Source: Prostheceraeus crozeri (taxonomy: Eukaryota > Platyhelminthes > Polycladida > Euryleptidae). From it: a DNA stretch of 64,000 nucleotides. Location: the NCBI GenBank assembly GCA_907163375.1, contig CAJQUW010016939.1, positions 134,001-198,000 on the forward strand, given 5' to 3'. Numbering within the stretch: position 1 is the first letter of the stretch; each line of letters opens with the position of its first letter. Both the position numbers and the translations under genes were made by a program. This document shows positions 10,483 to 21,159 of the stretch, piece after piece. The notes under the pieces are model-generated. The model had not been told where the DNA came from, searched no databases, and was given only the letters and a program-made list of their open reading frames with translations.

Positions 10483-13400
10483 CAAACGGGTTGGCCTTGA
10501 TAGCCAAAACCTATGAACAAGTAATTTAAGTATTGCGATAGTTCAGTAATAACTAAATAGCAAGCTAGGTGTAAACTAAATCCCCATACAATTTAGTTAG
10601 GCTAACTATAGAGAGAAAATTTGTATTTTTCGAAAACGTTTTTAACTAAAGAAAATAAGAAGAAAAATTACACGTGTGTATGTATGTGTGTTAAAACGTG
10701 TCACCTTTTTTAACTCGTCATTGACAGCTGTTTCCAGCATGCTGTTAATATGAGCAGCAATTGCTGCAGAAAATCAGACTGATTCAACTGAGACTTATCA
10801 ATTTTTTTCTGACGTCTCCATACTTTGCGCTGGAGCACCTGACTTTGCTTTCGCAAGATTCGAACCCTAAGTTTTGATTTATTTTTTCCCTCAAAGAAGC
10901 GCCTGCACTCTTAGATGGATCCGGAAATTTCTGACTATCTTCAAAGGAAATTTGATTCTTCCCTCGAATCTTATGCCTATAATCTCTCTTCTTCAATTTT
11001 TCCTTTTTCCTAATTGCCTGTAGCTCTCTCTTAGACGCTTTTTCAATTTTTTTCTTATTTGATTTATTGGAGATTTTTGTTTTGACTTCTGGCCTTTCTG
11101 CTTTATAATTTGGATGAAGTTTCTTTCTCTCTCTATATATAACGACGATCTCTTTCTCTTTTCATCATTTTTTCTTATCGGCTTCAGGCATCTGCATTAC
11201 AAGATGGATTCTTGTGTTACAAGTTTATCTGCCTTATAAAACAACTTTACATTTGTCATTATATTGTCTAGTCCTCATCTTCTGAGCTGCCATAAACTGA
11301 TCATATTTAGGCCTATATCATGTTGATAAATACATCATTTCCAGAGTTACTTAAACATTTATGAATTTTCTTAATTTCGTATCCCAATAGCGTATGTATT
11401 TAAAACGTGTGGTACATTATTCATATCTAAAGGGGCCTGCACAACTATAGAATACGATTGACTAAGGCTAGACGAGACTATAAACCATACATGTATGTAG
11501 TAGAAACCAACTCACCTAGGATTTATAATTTTCGACGTTGTCAGATGGAATGCGTAAGGTGATGTGCCGCGTATTCGAAAGTAGTCTATCAATAGCGAAG
11601 GCCAAATGAAAATGATTAATATCTCAATATCAACGAGACTCGGTGTATATTATGCACGTTCTACTCCGTTCTCTAAAACGTTTTCTAATTTCATTTAACT
11701 AAAGAGGAACGTTCAACTTCTGACTGCCATTTTGCATAAATTTTATCTGGTTGTGCAAAATGTCTAAGTTAATGGATGTGTACCTGTTGTTCATCACATG
11801 GGGGTGCGTGTATATGATATATTGTTGAATTTAATATTGTACTCGTGTTTATTTCAGATGACAGAAGCATTTTTCATTTTCATCCACCAAGAAAATGTGT
11901 TGTGACACGAACGCATGTTATCAAAAAGTACAATAACTAATATACTCAGAAAATATTCTGAATTAAAAAATCAAATTCAATTATTTGGCTCTCTAAATGG
12001 CCGATAAACAAAATTAAATTAGCAATCATATATAATACAAACTAGAATAGAGTAGAGCTTATAGATAATAAAGTAGATATAGAGAAAGTCATCAAATGAA
12101 ATGTACCGCGAATTCATCGTTCAATCCACCATTATACGTACATCTTGAATTTCACTTGAACCGTAAAAATGTCTACACCTGCAACTATGGTTGCAAGGCA
12201 TTATAAAGAAATCAATAATATATCAACAATTGAAAGCGATGATAAGTGCTGTCAAAACTTTGACGCTTACCCATGATGAAACGTTTTTGATTAATGTCAT
12301 ACTGGGTACCTAACACCGCTGCGAGCAGTCACTGGAAATTTAATTTCACTTCGTACAAATATCTTGACAAGTTATTCATGTTAATTACAATGCACCTTCA
12401 TCGATCATTTGCTTTCATAATGCGCTTTTGTTATCACCTGGGTCATTAAATCAGATTTTGTCTATCATTTCCCCTGTCATTGTTCTGGTGAGATTTGTTA
12501 AGTGCAGAAATTCCGCGATGGTCTGATTGACTTTAATTGTCAAGGTGAAGAATTTAGCCATTTTAAAAGGAAATCTTGCCAACAGTTTAATAGCGGCTAT
12601 TCCGTACCATGGTAATCACTTCCGTCTTTTATAAAATGCATTTTTCTGCAGCATCTTTCGATTCTCAGTCCAACATTTTCATGATAAGCATCAACATAAA
12701 CAAAGGAAACAAAGCGACATTCCCTTCATGTCACTTGCTCTTCATGGAATTTCCTTCCTCACGAGGTTTGATTGTCTAGCGATAAGGAAGTTTCGATTTC
12801 AGCTTTTGTGTGAGAAGACAAATAACTGTGGCATAACCTCTTCCCTGAAGAAGGACTGACCTTTTCCCTGTTAATTTGGTCTTGAATTACTCGAAATACA
12901 ACGTGAAGGGACTTAAACTTCTTCTGCATTTTTGCCATAAATTCTTGCTGTAATACCACCACTGATGTTGGCATCCAGCACATTAATATCCATTGTTCGA
13001 CAAGCTGTAATCCTCGTTTTTGTTTGGTACCATGTGAGATTCTGATGTCGGTCATGTTCCTTCAAGTATCTCAAGCAGCTGTCACTGTCACTGCGTCTAT
13101 CGGTTGAGCTCGATATTATTCTGTTTTTCGAATTCCTTTTAATACACATACTCTGGAAAATTGCTTTCGATAATAATTTGCAAAGATTGAAGAAATCGTG
13201 AATTTCCTATAAGCCTGAATCTTATAAATGCTATTTTAATTTTAAACTCGGACTGATTGATGCCCCTTGGATAAGCTTAGAAATAGCATTGAGGAGTTTC
13301 TCGCGCGACTTCTTTTCTCATGATGTGTTTCTGCATGTTTATTTATAGGCATGTTAAATTCCAGCTGGTCATCGCATAGCTTATCATCGAGTAGTCAAAT

Positions 13401-13927
13401 ATCGAATATCAAACGTAACACAGAAATCAGCCATTTTGACAACTTACTGTGTGAATGTTTTTATTGTACCGTTATTGAAAAAGATAAGTCGCGCTTCCCC
13501 AGTTGCGATCATAAATCAGAACATCTTTCTTCATATTATTTAATGATATGTATATAGACGAGTGCTGAAAAGTCTTGAAGAAAGGCCTGTGTATGTCCCA
13601 TTTTCCACACACTGTTTTCACGTAAAATAGCGTGTAAAATAAGTTCCTTTCAACAGCAGATGATAGACACTCTAGCTAGAAATACTTTTTATCCACTAAT
13701 TTATGCAGAGGGCACTACTATAGCTTGAGGAATTTTGTGACGTAATTTTCGGGATCTAAAAGTTTAAACTCAACAACAGCAACTTTCAAGGAGAGCAATT
13801 TGTCTTAAAGCTTCAGAAAAATAGCTCGACAGCGATTTCTATAAAAAGAGCATTTTGAGATCAGACTTCTCACATTTATATTCTCATATTCTTTTTTTGC
13901 TTCATTAACCAATATTATGACTGATGA

Positions 13928-14130
13928 GATATCTAAAAATTTTGGGAAAGCCAAGTTTCTGGTGGTAGGTCTGAAATAACTTCAATTTTTTTATCTTACG
14001 ATATATTTCAACCTTATGTCCAGGTTGACATAAGAAACCTTGGACATAAGGTTGAAAGATATCGTAAGATAAAAAAATAGAAGTTATTTCAGACCTACCA
14101 ACAGAAACTTGGCTTTCAAAAAATATCTAA
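13928..14130. repeat. Long hairpin (about 90-bp arms)
   Basis: The left arm (13928-14018) contains GCCAAGTTTCTGGTGGTAGG and the right arm (14036-14130) contains its near-exact complement, with only a few mismatches. The arms meet around CCTTATGTCCA...TGGACATAAGG with a spacer of about 18 bp. It has no coding capacity and fits a fold-back MITE or a local inverted duplication. Confidence 0.85.
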
Positions 14131-14927
14131 ATATAGGCATGAATGTTTTAATAGGCATATTTTCACAATATTATGACTGGATACTCCCATAATTAAAAAT
14201 GTGTAAAAAATCTGAAGCATGAAAAATGTTCTGGAATCACAATACGAGTATGTATATAGAAATAAAAGAAGACACCAAATTTTGACAGACAATAAAAGAA
14301 GACTAGAAGTGATAACTCACTATTTTCTTGAACAAAGAAAGAAAAAAGATGCAAGTGTTGATACAATTTTGTAAAACGGATATTTCTTAAGCTACATCTT
14401 CCGAAAATTTCATAACAAATACATGTTTGACAATAATCCCCATGGCTGATTTCAATAATTTAGTATAACCTAGAATTATAGTAATGACTTATTTATTTTA
14501 GTAATACTGATTGTTTCTCTTATTTTCCTTTGTTTCTTACGGATTGCTATGACTAGAGGAGATCAAAACTGACTTTATATATTGTAGAATACCCTATGAA
14601 TGTCATCAATGATACTTCGCGGCTAGACTTGAAGTAAGGTGCATACAGTTGTACAGCAATTATGTGTTCCTTATATGATGCATCTTCCTAATGAAATTTG
14701 AACAAAGTTCTCAATAATTCACAGGTAGACCTATTTATGATAGAAATATTGGTCAAAATAGCCTCGAAGCACAAATAGATCGCAGAAGAGAATTTCGAGG
14801 AAAAAAGTGAGACATGGATTCCTCATGGGAGGTGATAGGCACCATACTGTCAACGTTACAGGATTTATATGAATCACAGCTATGATCCACTGTAACTGAA
14901 TTCAACGTTTCTTGCGTAGGCCTACTT

Positions 14928-16718
14928 CAGAGATGTAACCGGTCACCGGTCCGGTATGGAGAATCGGACCGGCCATGCCAGCCTAATTCCGTTCCCGTCT
15001 TATTTGAGAAATTGCACTTGTCGTACAGAGTCCTTGACTTAGAAGCAGTCGTTGTTATGAAGGTCCAGTTAGGCATGCGATTATATAAGCGTATTTATAT
15101 GGCGTTCGGACAAAACTATTATATGCAAAGAGTTCAAATGAAAGGCCTTTCACTGCTTGGCTTCTACCGAAAATGTGAAAATTTGATCCCTTCTCAGAAT
15201 TTCGGTTATCAACATCTCAAATAATCAAAGAAGAACATTTTGAATTAATGGACTTCATGAAGAGTAGGATGAATACATGAATATCGATTCGGTGGATATC
15301 ATGACAGCAGATAATCCATTGGAAGTTTGGTAGCGATTTCAGGTGTCTTCACCCTTGATGACAAAAGTGGCACGGCAGTTGCATGTCATCCAGGCGTCAA
15401 GTGCTGAAAGTGAGTGGATTTTCAGTGAATCTGGAGAGCTCACAGATTCGAGGACACGATTGGCTCCTGCACATGTCGAGCAAATGATTGTTCCTAAGAA
15501 CGCTCTGGATAGTAATATTTGGTAGTTATTAAAATCGTTACTAACATTCGAGTCTTTTATTATCAATTAACTTTGGTTGAATTGGAAATTTATAAAAGCA
15601 ATGAGATTTAATACTCGTAGTTCAACTAAAGAATTTTTTCAAATTCTTTAAAATACGCTATCAGTTATGTGAATTTGAATTGTTCATAATGCATGTAGTT
15701 TATAATAGATTTCTGTTGATTGTGTAACAAACAAGAGATTCAGGTACTTTTGTATTAATTGCTGTACTAAAGTAACCGAAAAATCTTTTAAGTACTTACT
15801 AGTCAATATTCTGTAAATAAAAAGAGCCACAAAATCATTAAGATCTATTAGCACGAAGCCTTTCGTCCAATCTCATCGGGTGGCAACTTTGGACTGAAAC
15901 AAATACTAGATACAAACTTAGTCAATATTCATGCTTTTTGCTTATTAAATTTGCTTCAACTAAAGTAAGTCTTATCAAATAACCGTTAATGTGGACACAA
16001 TACAAAAATTAATGGCATGTCTGTCTACATAATGGGAAAGTGACGATGATGCCAAGCACTTATTGCCATTAATCGACTAGATGCTGACATACATGCATGC
16101 ATACCGCTATGATAAATTTGGCTAATCAAACCGCATACTTATTACTATACTAGGCCTAAGCTTACAATTTTTGCGGAGAAACAAAAAAGGCCCAGTTATT
16201 CCGATCAGTGAAACGAATTCGCAGCGAGTCCCTCATTACTGCCTTCTTATCCGAGTAACACCCTCGGTATGTTTTTAAGCCTAGTATAAGTGACAATATT
16301 ATTCCGTGTGGAAGATTTTTCCATAGACAGATGCTAGCAGTAGCAAGACCTAAATAAGTTGGATTGGATTTCTTGTAGGCCTATTTTTATTGACAGCTTC
16401 GAAATGTTAAATAGCCTCGCTCAGCATACAAGGAGTTGCTATTGGTATGGGACTGTGGCATTCCTGCATTCGGTGTCCTGTCTGGAGGTTGCTGCCGGAC
16501 CGACCCGAAAATCTCGGACCGGTTTCCATCTCTGCTACAACATGGGCCTACACAACAATAGATGATATCAACTGGTGTGGTAGTCATATATTAGCCTATA
16601 TGTACAGTACATGTACAGTATATCAACAATAGCTATTTATAACTACATATTTTATCGAAAAGCTCGGTCGGTCCAGTGCCGGTCCGGTCTCGAAAATTCC
16701 GGACCGGTTACATCTCTG
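14928..16718 (+). mobile_element. hAT-type DNA transposon, decayed
   Basis: The terminal inverted repeats are CAGAGATGTAACCGGTC at 14928 and its complement ending at 16718. They are flanked by 8-bp sequences (GCCTACTT and GGCTGCTT) that agree at six positions, as expected for an aged hAT target duplication. The interior carries the C-terminal end of a hAT transposase (15295-15525). A second, internal copy of the right terminus lies at about 16488-16537, so the element may be composite or may have suffered a terminal duplication. At 1.8 kb it is shorter than a complete autonomous hAT. Confidence 0.8.
15295..15525 (+). pseudogene. hAT transposase C-terminal dimerisation domain fragment
   Basis: The frame reads DIMTADNPLEVW, a TAG stop at 15331-15333, then RFQVSSPLMTKVARQL followed by IQASSAESEWIFSESGEL and a TRLAPAHVEQMI stretch, ending at the TAG at 15523-15525. 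This is the classic hAT family dimerisation motif (NPLxWW, LARxxLxIPASSAxSERxFS, RxRLxPxxVExL). The tryptophan pair and the SER of the consensus are altered. The N-terminal zinc finger and the DDE/RNase-H part are not visible. This is a truncated, inactive copy inside the TIR-bounded element. Confidence 0.8.
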
Positions 16719-18377
16719 GGCTGCTTACCGTGGAAATTAAGGAAAATTTGAATAATTTCCATTTTAGTCAATTAATGCATAACTTCCTGTGACTGCGGAC
16801 ATTGGATTTTCTAGTCACTATAATTGGTTGTTTTCGCTGTCGTTTTTTAAACTCGAATTTAACTCGAATCGTTATAACAACTCTCTATAATCGATTCGCA
16901 ACTTAGGAAATGCAGATCCGTTTCATGAGTAAAAGATATTGAAATCCATTCCTTTGCCAAACATTTTCTTGTACACGTACACCCTACCAACAATTGAAGC
17001 AAATGATTTGGATTACACATGGTCAGGATTCATTAAATTCACGCAGATTCCTGGAATATGAATGAGTCGAATTACTAGAAATTGGCCATTAAACAAATTC
17101 TCTAAAAATTCCTATTCGACCTCCTGACTTTGCTTTCTAAGGATGTTGATCGTACTACCAATTTCAGGAGCAGCTAGATTGTGCACTGGATCCAGGTCTG
17201 CATGAAATATTCACTTTACATAAAAACTTTAGGTGCCTACAGAAATACTGGTCTCCGTTCTCTTTATATAAGATAAACATTAACTTTAATATTAATGCCC
17301 TTCTTTATCGCGACCATTTTAAGAACTAATAAACCATTTTCTCTGCAACTGCGGCAGGATGAAAGCCATTAATGCAGATTATCGTAAGAAGATTAATCAC
17401 CTTTGGAAGTGTAATGGTGACGTCATCAAAGATTGAGCTGCGGAACCAGGACTAGCGACTACTTACACAACATGATTACATATAAATAAACATACACCGG
17501 TGTACTCATGACATGCATTTGAATTTCAACAGTAACGTGGCTACTGATGAATTAATCGAAACAGAAGTACCACTACGAGAGTTGCTTGAATCTATTGGGT
17601 CTTAACTACTGGTTCGGTTCGAACCAATGACATTATTTCTATGTCTTCCCAACGGTAGTACTATAAAAACTAACTAGCAATATTGCGCTCCAGATCTATC
17701 TCATTTTTGTCTTTTACGGAAAAGGCCTGTGGTATTACGGTTTCTCTAAGTGAAAGTAGATGATTCTAGATATGCTGAAGGTCATTTATATGAGGTTGCT
17801 TAGTGTCATTGTATTATCTCGTCACTCGTTAGCATTAACTCCATCACTTTGGTCCAGACAGCAGACTTTGATTGGTAAAGTGATTGTGGTGTTGCCGATT
17901 CACCTCCAGGAGGTCCAGGGACTGTCTGGTGTTGCGATGGACAAATCTCGCTCTCCCAGCGGTGACGGAGCTCCTCACATCTGACGGGGGCAACCGAAAG
18001 GTTCCATGGTATGAGGGTGATGTGCTTGTGTGTGTAAAAGAAAGACGTTTTATGCTGTGTGCATGCGATTTGAAAAGGTAGCAGAGGGGAAAAGTGGACA
18101 CAGGGGCCTATTTTATGTTAGTATTCTTTTAAAATCTTTGCCAAAGACGCTTATTATGGATTCCCTTCAGAGGATAAGGTGCAACGTAATAGTACGAGTA
18201 ATAGTACATGCATATTTGCAAGTGCCGACGTTTCGGACTTGTCGAGGGAATTTAGAAAATTGAATGCACGGCTTATATACTCGTAGCATTCTTTTTAGAA
18301 GGATAATTTGTTGGTAGGGAGCTGTTCTGCGTTTGCGTCTGTCGAGTAATTACTCGGATTTGTGAAATGCGGTTGGA

Positions 18378-18389
18378 GGGGGGGGGGGG
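18378..18389 (+). repeat. Poly-G run
   Basis: Twelve consecutive G residues follow GGTTGGA. A shorter G run lies at about 6520-6527. Confidence 0.95.
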
Positions 18390-18639
18390 CACTGCATCAA
18401 TATGAACAATGAATGTGCCGATCAGGTATGTGCACTTGTTTAAATAGCTCCATCATCACTTCCTCAACTCAGCCGCGGATGATGTCAGTTCATTATCATT
18501 GGAGTTGAATGATGATACTTAATCATTCGATCTATTGATATCTTGATTGCTTAGGATTGGACCCAACAAAACAATAATCGTTATTCTCCTTTAAGATAGT
18601 CAAGTGTAGCAAAACATACATTTCTACGCCTGGGCGAGG

Positions 18640-18880
18640 ATTCTAACGGGGTACTCGCTTGATGATGCCTCGTTAAAGCGGACCCGGACTAACTCAGTAC
18701 CTGAATGTACGGCGCCAAAGCACTCCGAATTCTGGCCTGAAAGTGCGGCGTTTGAGCAGGTCGAGTCCCGGCACGACGTTAAAGGAAGTCGAGCTCCAGC
18801 CTGGAGGCGCGGCATTAATGCGTTCCGAATTTCGGCCTGAATGCACGACGTTAAAGAGTGCTCAGGTCGGTTTGGACTTG
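18640..18880. repeat. Degenerate GC-rich minisatellite (about 36-bp unit)
   Basis: Five to six imperfect units follow the pattern AATGYRCGGCGTTAAAGC then CTCCGAATTTCGGCCTG. The clearest are those ending in GGCCTG at about 18739 and 18840; other units end in ACCTG and AGCCTG. One unit is shortened to about 28 bp. The block is GC-rich in an AT-rich intron, and the open frames across it are by-products of its composition. Confidence 0.65.
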
Positions 18881-20305
18881 ATGCTGCGGTGTCAAACCTG
18901 GTTCCGGTCCAAAACTATCGGCCGGGTTCCAGCTATGTAGACACGCCTTACCTGCCGAAAAATTCCTTCACCATAGCGTCGTTGGTGAACTCAGCTAGAA
19001 CTTTCCGCGTGATCAATGGGCCACAAAGCAATATCCGATGCAACTTCTAAGATAGCTCAATTATTTAAAAATTACAAATCTTAAGTCACAGTTTCAGACC
19101 AGCATGATCAATTGATCACACCTTGGTAGTCATAGGTTTTAGAAATAACATAAGAAGGAATAAATAATCATTTTTTCTACATTCTAGCTGTAATTGCTAC
19201 ATGAATCTGAAGTTCATTAATGATGCACATTGACCGCATTTCCTGTCCAGTCACAACTGCAGTCTGCATCTCATACTGAAGCGCTTTTACTGATCCGAAC
19301 TTGAGTGAGTTTGAAGCAATCAAATGAGTTTCTCAGTCTTCCTCTCATGATTTCTACTAATCGTCATAACCGCTGCAATTCCTTAATTCACTTCGCCAAG
19401 ATCGCCCGGAAGGTTTGCTCAAAACAATACTGCCAGTCAGTCTCCTCGATGGAGTTGCTTGTTGATTTCTTGAATCAACATTTCTCTCTTACTCTTGAAA
19501 ACTTATGTTAGCAGCTTGTTGGGACAGAACTGAACAGTGAATATTATCTGCAGATGGGGAATACTCACTGGGTGGAGAATATAAGTATGCTCGCAACATT
19601 GAGAAAAGAGGAGATGAAGTTTTCCACCATTGAATTTTCATTGAAAATACACAAATGATAGGTAGCTGATACATTCACAGGGAAAATAATGAGAGCAATC
19701 GAATTTCGAGTCGAAGGAAATTGGTATTTTGTCACTATTCGAAGAATTATGGAGATTTGACGTTTCGTGTCATTTTACAGTGCTGGTAGACTTCACATGC
19801 ACAGAACGTTCACTTTAGCAGCTCAATCTTTACCTTGAACATATTTCAAATTGAAATTTCTTTAGCTTTTTAATATATTTCGCTTTCGACAAAATTAGAT
19901 TTGGAGAAATAAAGTGAAAAAATAGTCTAATCAGTAAAAAAGAAGACACAGAATGTGATACAAATTTACCTCTGTATTTATTTAAATTTTTACTTATTTT
20001 TATTTATTTTAATTACATGTCTTGATTGCGTCTGCGTCGGTCGGTTGCTGGTGGTCTCGCGCGTCATTGTTTTTCATCTGCCTATTTACCTCGTTTGCTC
20101 GATTGTTTCGTCGCGTCGTTCCTTTCCATCATTCTGAATCTGGATCTTATCTGTGCAGTGAATTCCTCTCATTGTTGGCAGCAGACATAGTTTTCTTGTG
20201 TAACCCACAATCAGCTGATCGAACAATAGCAAGCGTGAAAATACATTGCACGATTTATCGCTGCTGACTTCATATATATCGTTTCTCTTCCACATCGGCA
20301 GATGT

Positions 20306-20392
20306 GCTGTAGTCGTGTTGTCTAAGACATTTCAGTGCGCGTAAAATCTGTAGACATAGTTTTGGTCGTGTGTTCGAATCCCTGTTTCAGCA
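20306..20392 (+). promoter_or_regulatory. tRNA-like sequence (Leu/Ser type) abutting LINE ORF1
   Basis: The 5' part TAGTCGTGTTGTCTAAGACA looks like the D-arm and A box of a class II tRNA. GTTCGAATCCC is a perfect Pol III B box. The ends GCTGTAG and TTTCAGC pair at six of seven positions, counting one wobble. The length of about 86 nt fits a leucine or serine tRNA with a long variable arm. The T-stem and anticodon arm are degenerate, so it is not a functional tRNA. The ORF1 ATG begins at the very next base. Whether it works as an internal Pol III promoter is inference. Confidence 0.45.
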
Positions 20393-21130
20393 ATGCCTGC
20401 TAAAACACCTACATCAGCGGGTAGGATTACTCGTGCTAACTCTCAAGCAGACTGTTCTTCTACTTTTGTCTCTTTAGAATCTCTTCAAACTGCCATAGAA
20501 TCGTCGAAGGGAGAAGTAATAGCTGCGTTTTCAAAGGAGATCGACTCATTGAAATCTCTGGTTGAACAGCTGATAACGAGAGTGACTCAATTAGAAACCG
20601 AGAACACTAGACTTGAAAATCGTTGTAAAAACTTAGTGGAAAAATCTTTTGGAAACATCTCAATAAATATCGATGAAATTTCAAACGAAGTAAATGAGAG
20701 AAATAGACGAATGAACAACGTTATAATAATCGGCGTACAAGAACCTGTTCACAGTTCAGCAGTTGAGAGACAGGAGGATGATAAGCGTACATGCAACGAG
20801 ATCTTTGAAACCCTTGGGATATCTTCTAAATCAGAAAATGTTTGGCGAATTGGAAAACAACGTACGGACAATAAAAGACCACTCCGCGTTACTTTAGACA
20901 CCGCAAAGCTGAAATTCGAATTGTTGAAGAAGTCGAAGCAACTACGACATAATCCACAGTTTGATGGGGTGTATATTCAGTCTGACTTACCTCCGCTTCA
21001 GCGTATGCATGAATTTAATCTGAGAAAGGAATTAAGAGAGAGAAGGTCAAAAGGTGAAAATGTTAGAATATTCAAGGGTAAAATCATCGCTATATCAAAC
21101 AGCAACCAGGATTTTCAGGACGGATTTTAG
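20393..21130 (+). CDS. LINE ORF1 protein, coiled-coil RNA-binding type
   Basis: This is an intact 245-residue frame. Residues about 27-90 form a heptad-rich coiled coil (SLKSLVEQLITRVTQLETEN), the trimerisation region of LINE ORF1 proteins. Residues about 105-180 look like the RRM-type fold (RMNNVIIIGVQE, then VWRIGKQRTDNKRPLRVTL). Residues about 190-240 resemble the C-terminal basic domain (FNLRKELRERRSKGENVRIF). In known families this protein binds the element RNA and chaperones target-primed reverse transcription. The start follows directly on the tRNA-like leader. ORF2 begins about 30 bp after the stop. The domain assignment is by pattern only. Confidence 0.85.
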   Translation: MPAKTPTSAGRITRANSQADCSSTFVSLESLQTAIESSKGEVIAAFSKEIDSLKSLVEQLITRVTQLETENTRLENRCKNLVEKSFGNISINIDEISNEVNERNRRMNNVIIIGVQEPVHSSAVERQEDDKRTCNEIFETLGISSKSENVWRIGKQRTDNKRPLRVTLDTAKLKFELLKKSKQLRHNPQFDGVYIQSDLPPLQRMHEFNLRKELRERRSKGENVRIFKGKIIAISNSNQDFQDGF

Positions 21131-21159
21131 ACAATGCAGATCTTCAGCATGTATCCCCA

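Noticed and set aside
12759-13149. Overlapping minus-strand frames considered as a piggyBac transposase tail
   Set aside because: The resemblance (an LDAN stretch and spacing) is too slight, and no terminal repeats or TTAA duplications were found.
18624-19050. Overlapping open frames on both strands in the GC-rich block
   Set aside because: They follow from the minisatellite composition and have no family similarity.
20306-20392. Functional tRNA-Leu gene
   Set aside because: The T-stem is mispaired and the anticodon loop is enlarged. The position at the LINE ORF1 start argues for a tRNA-derived leader instead.
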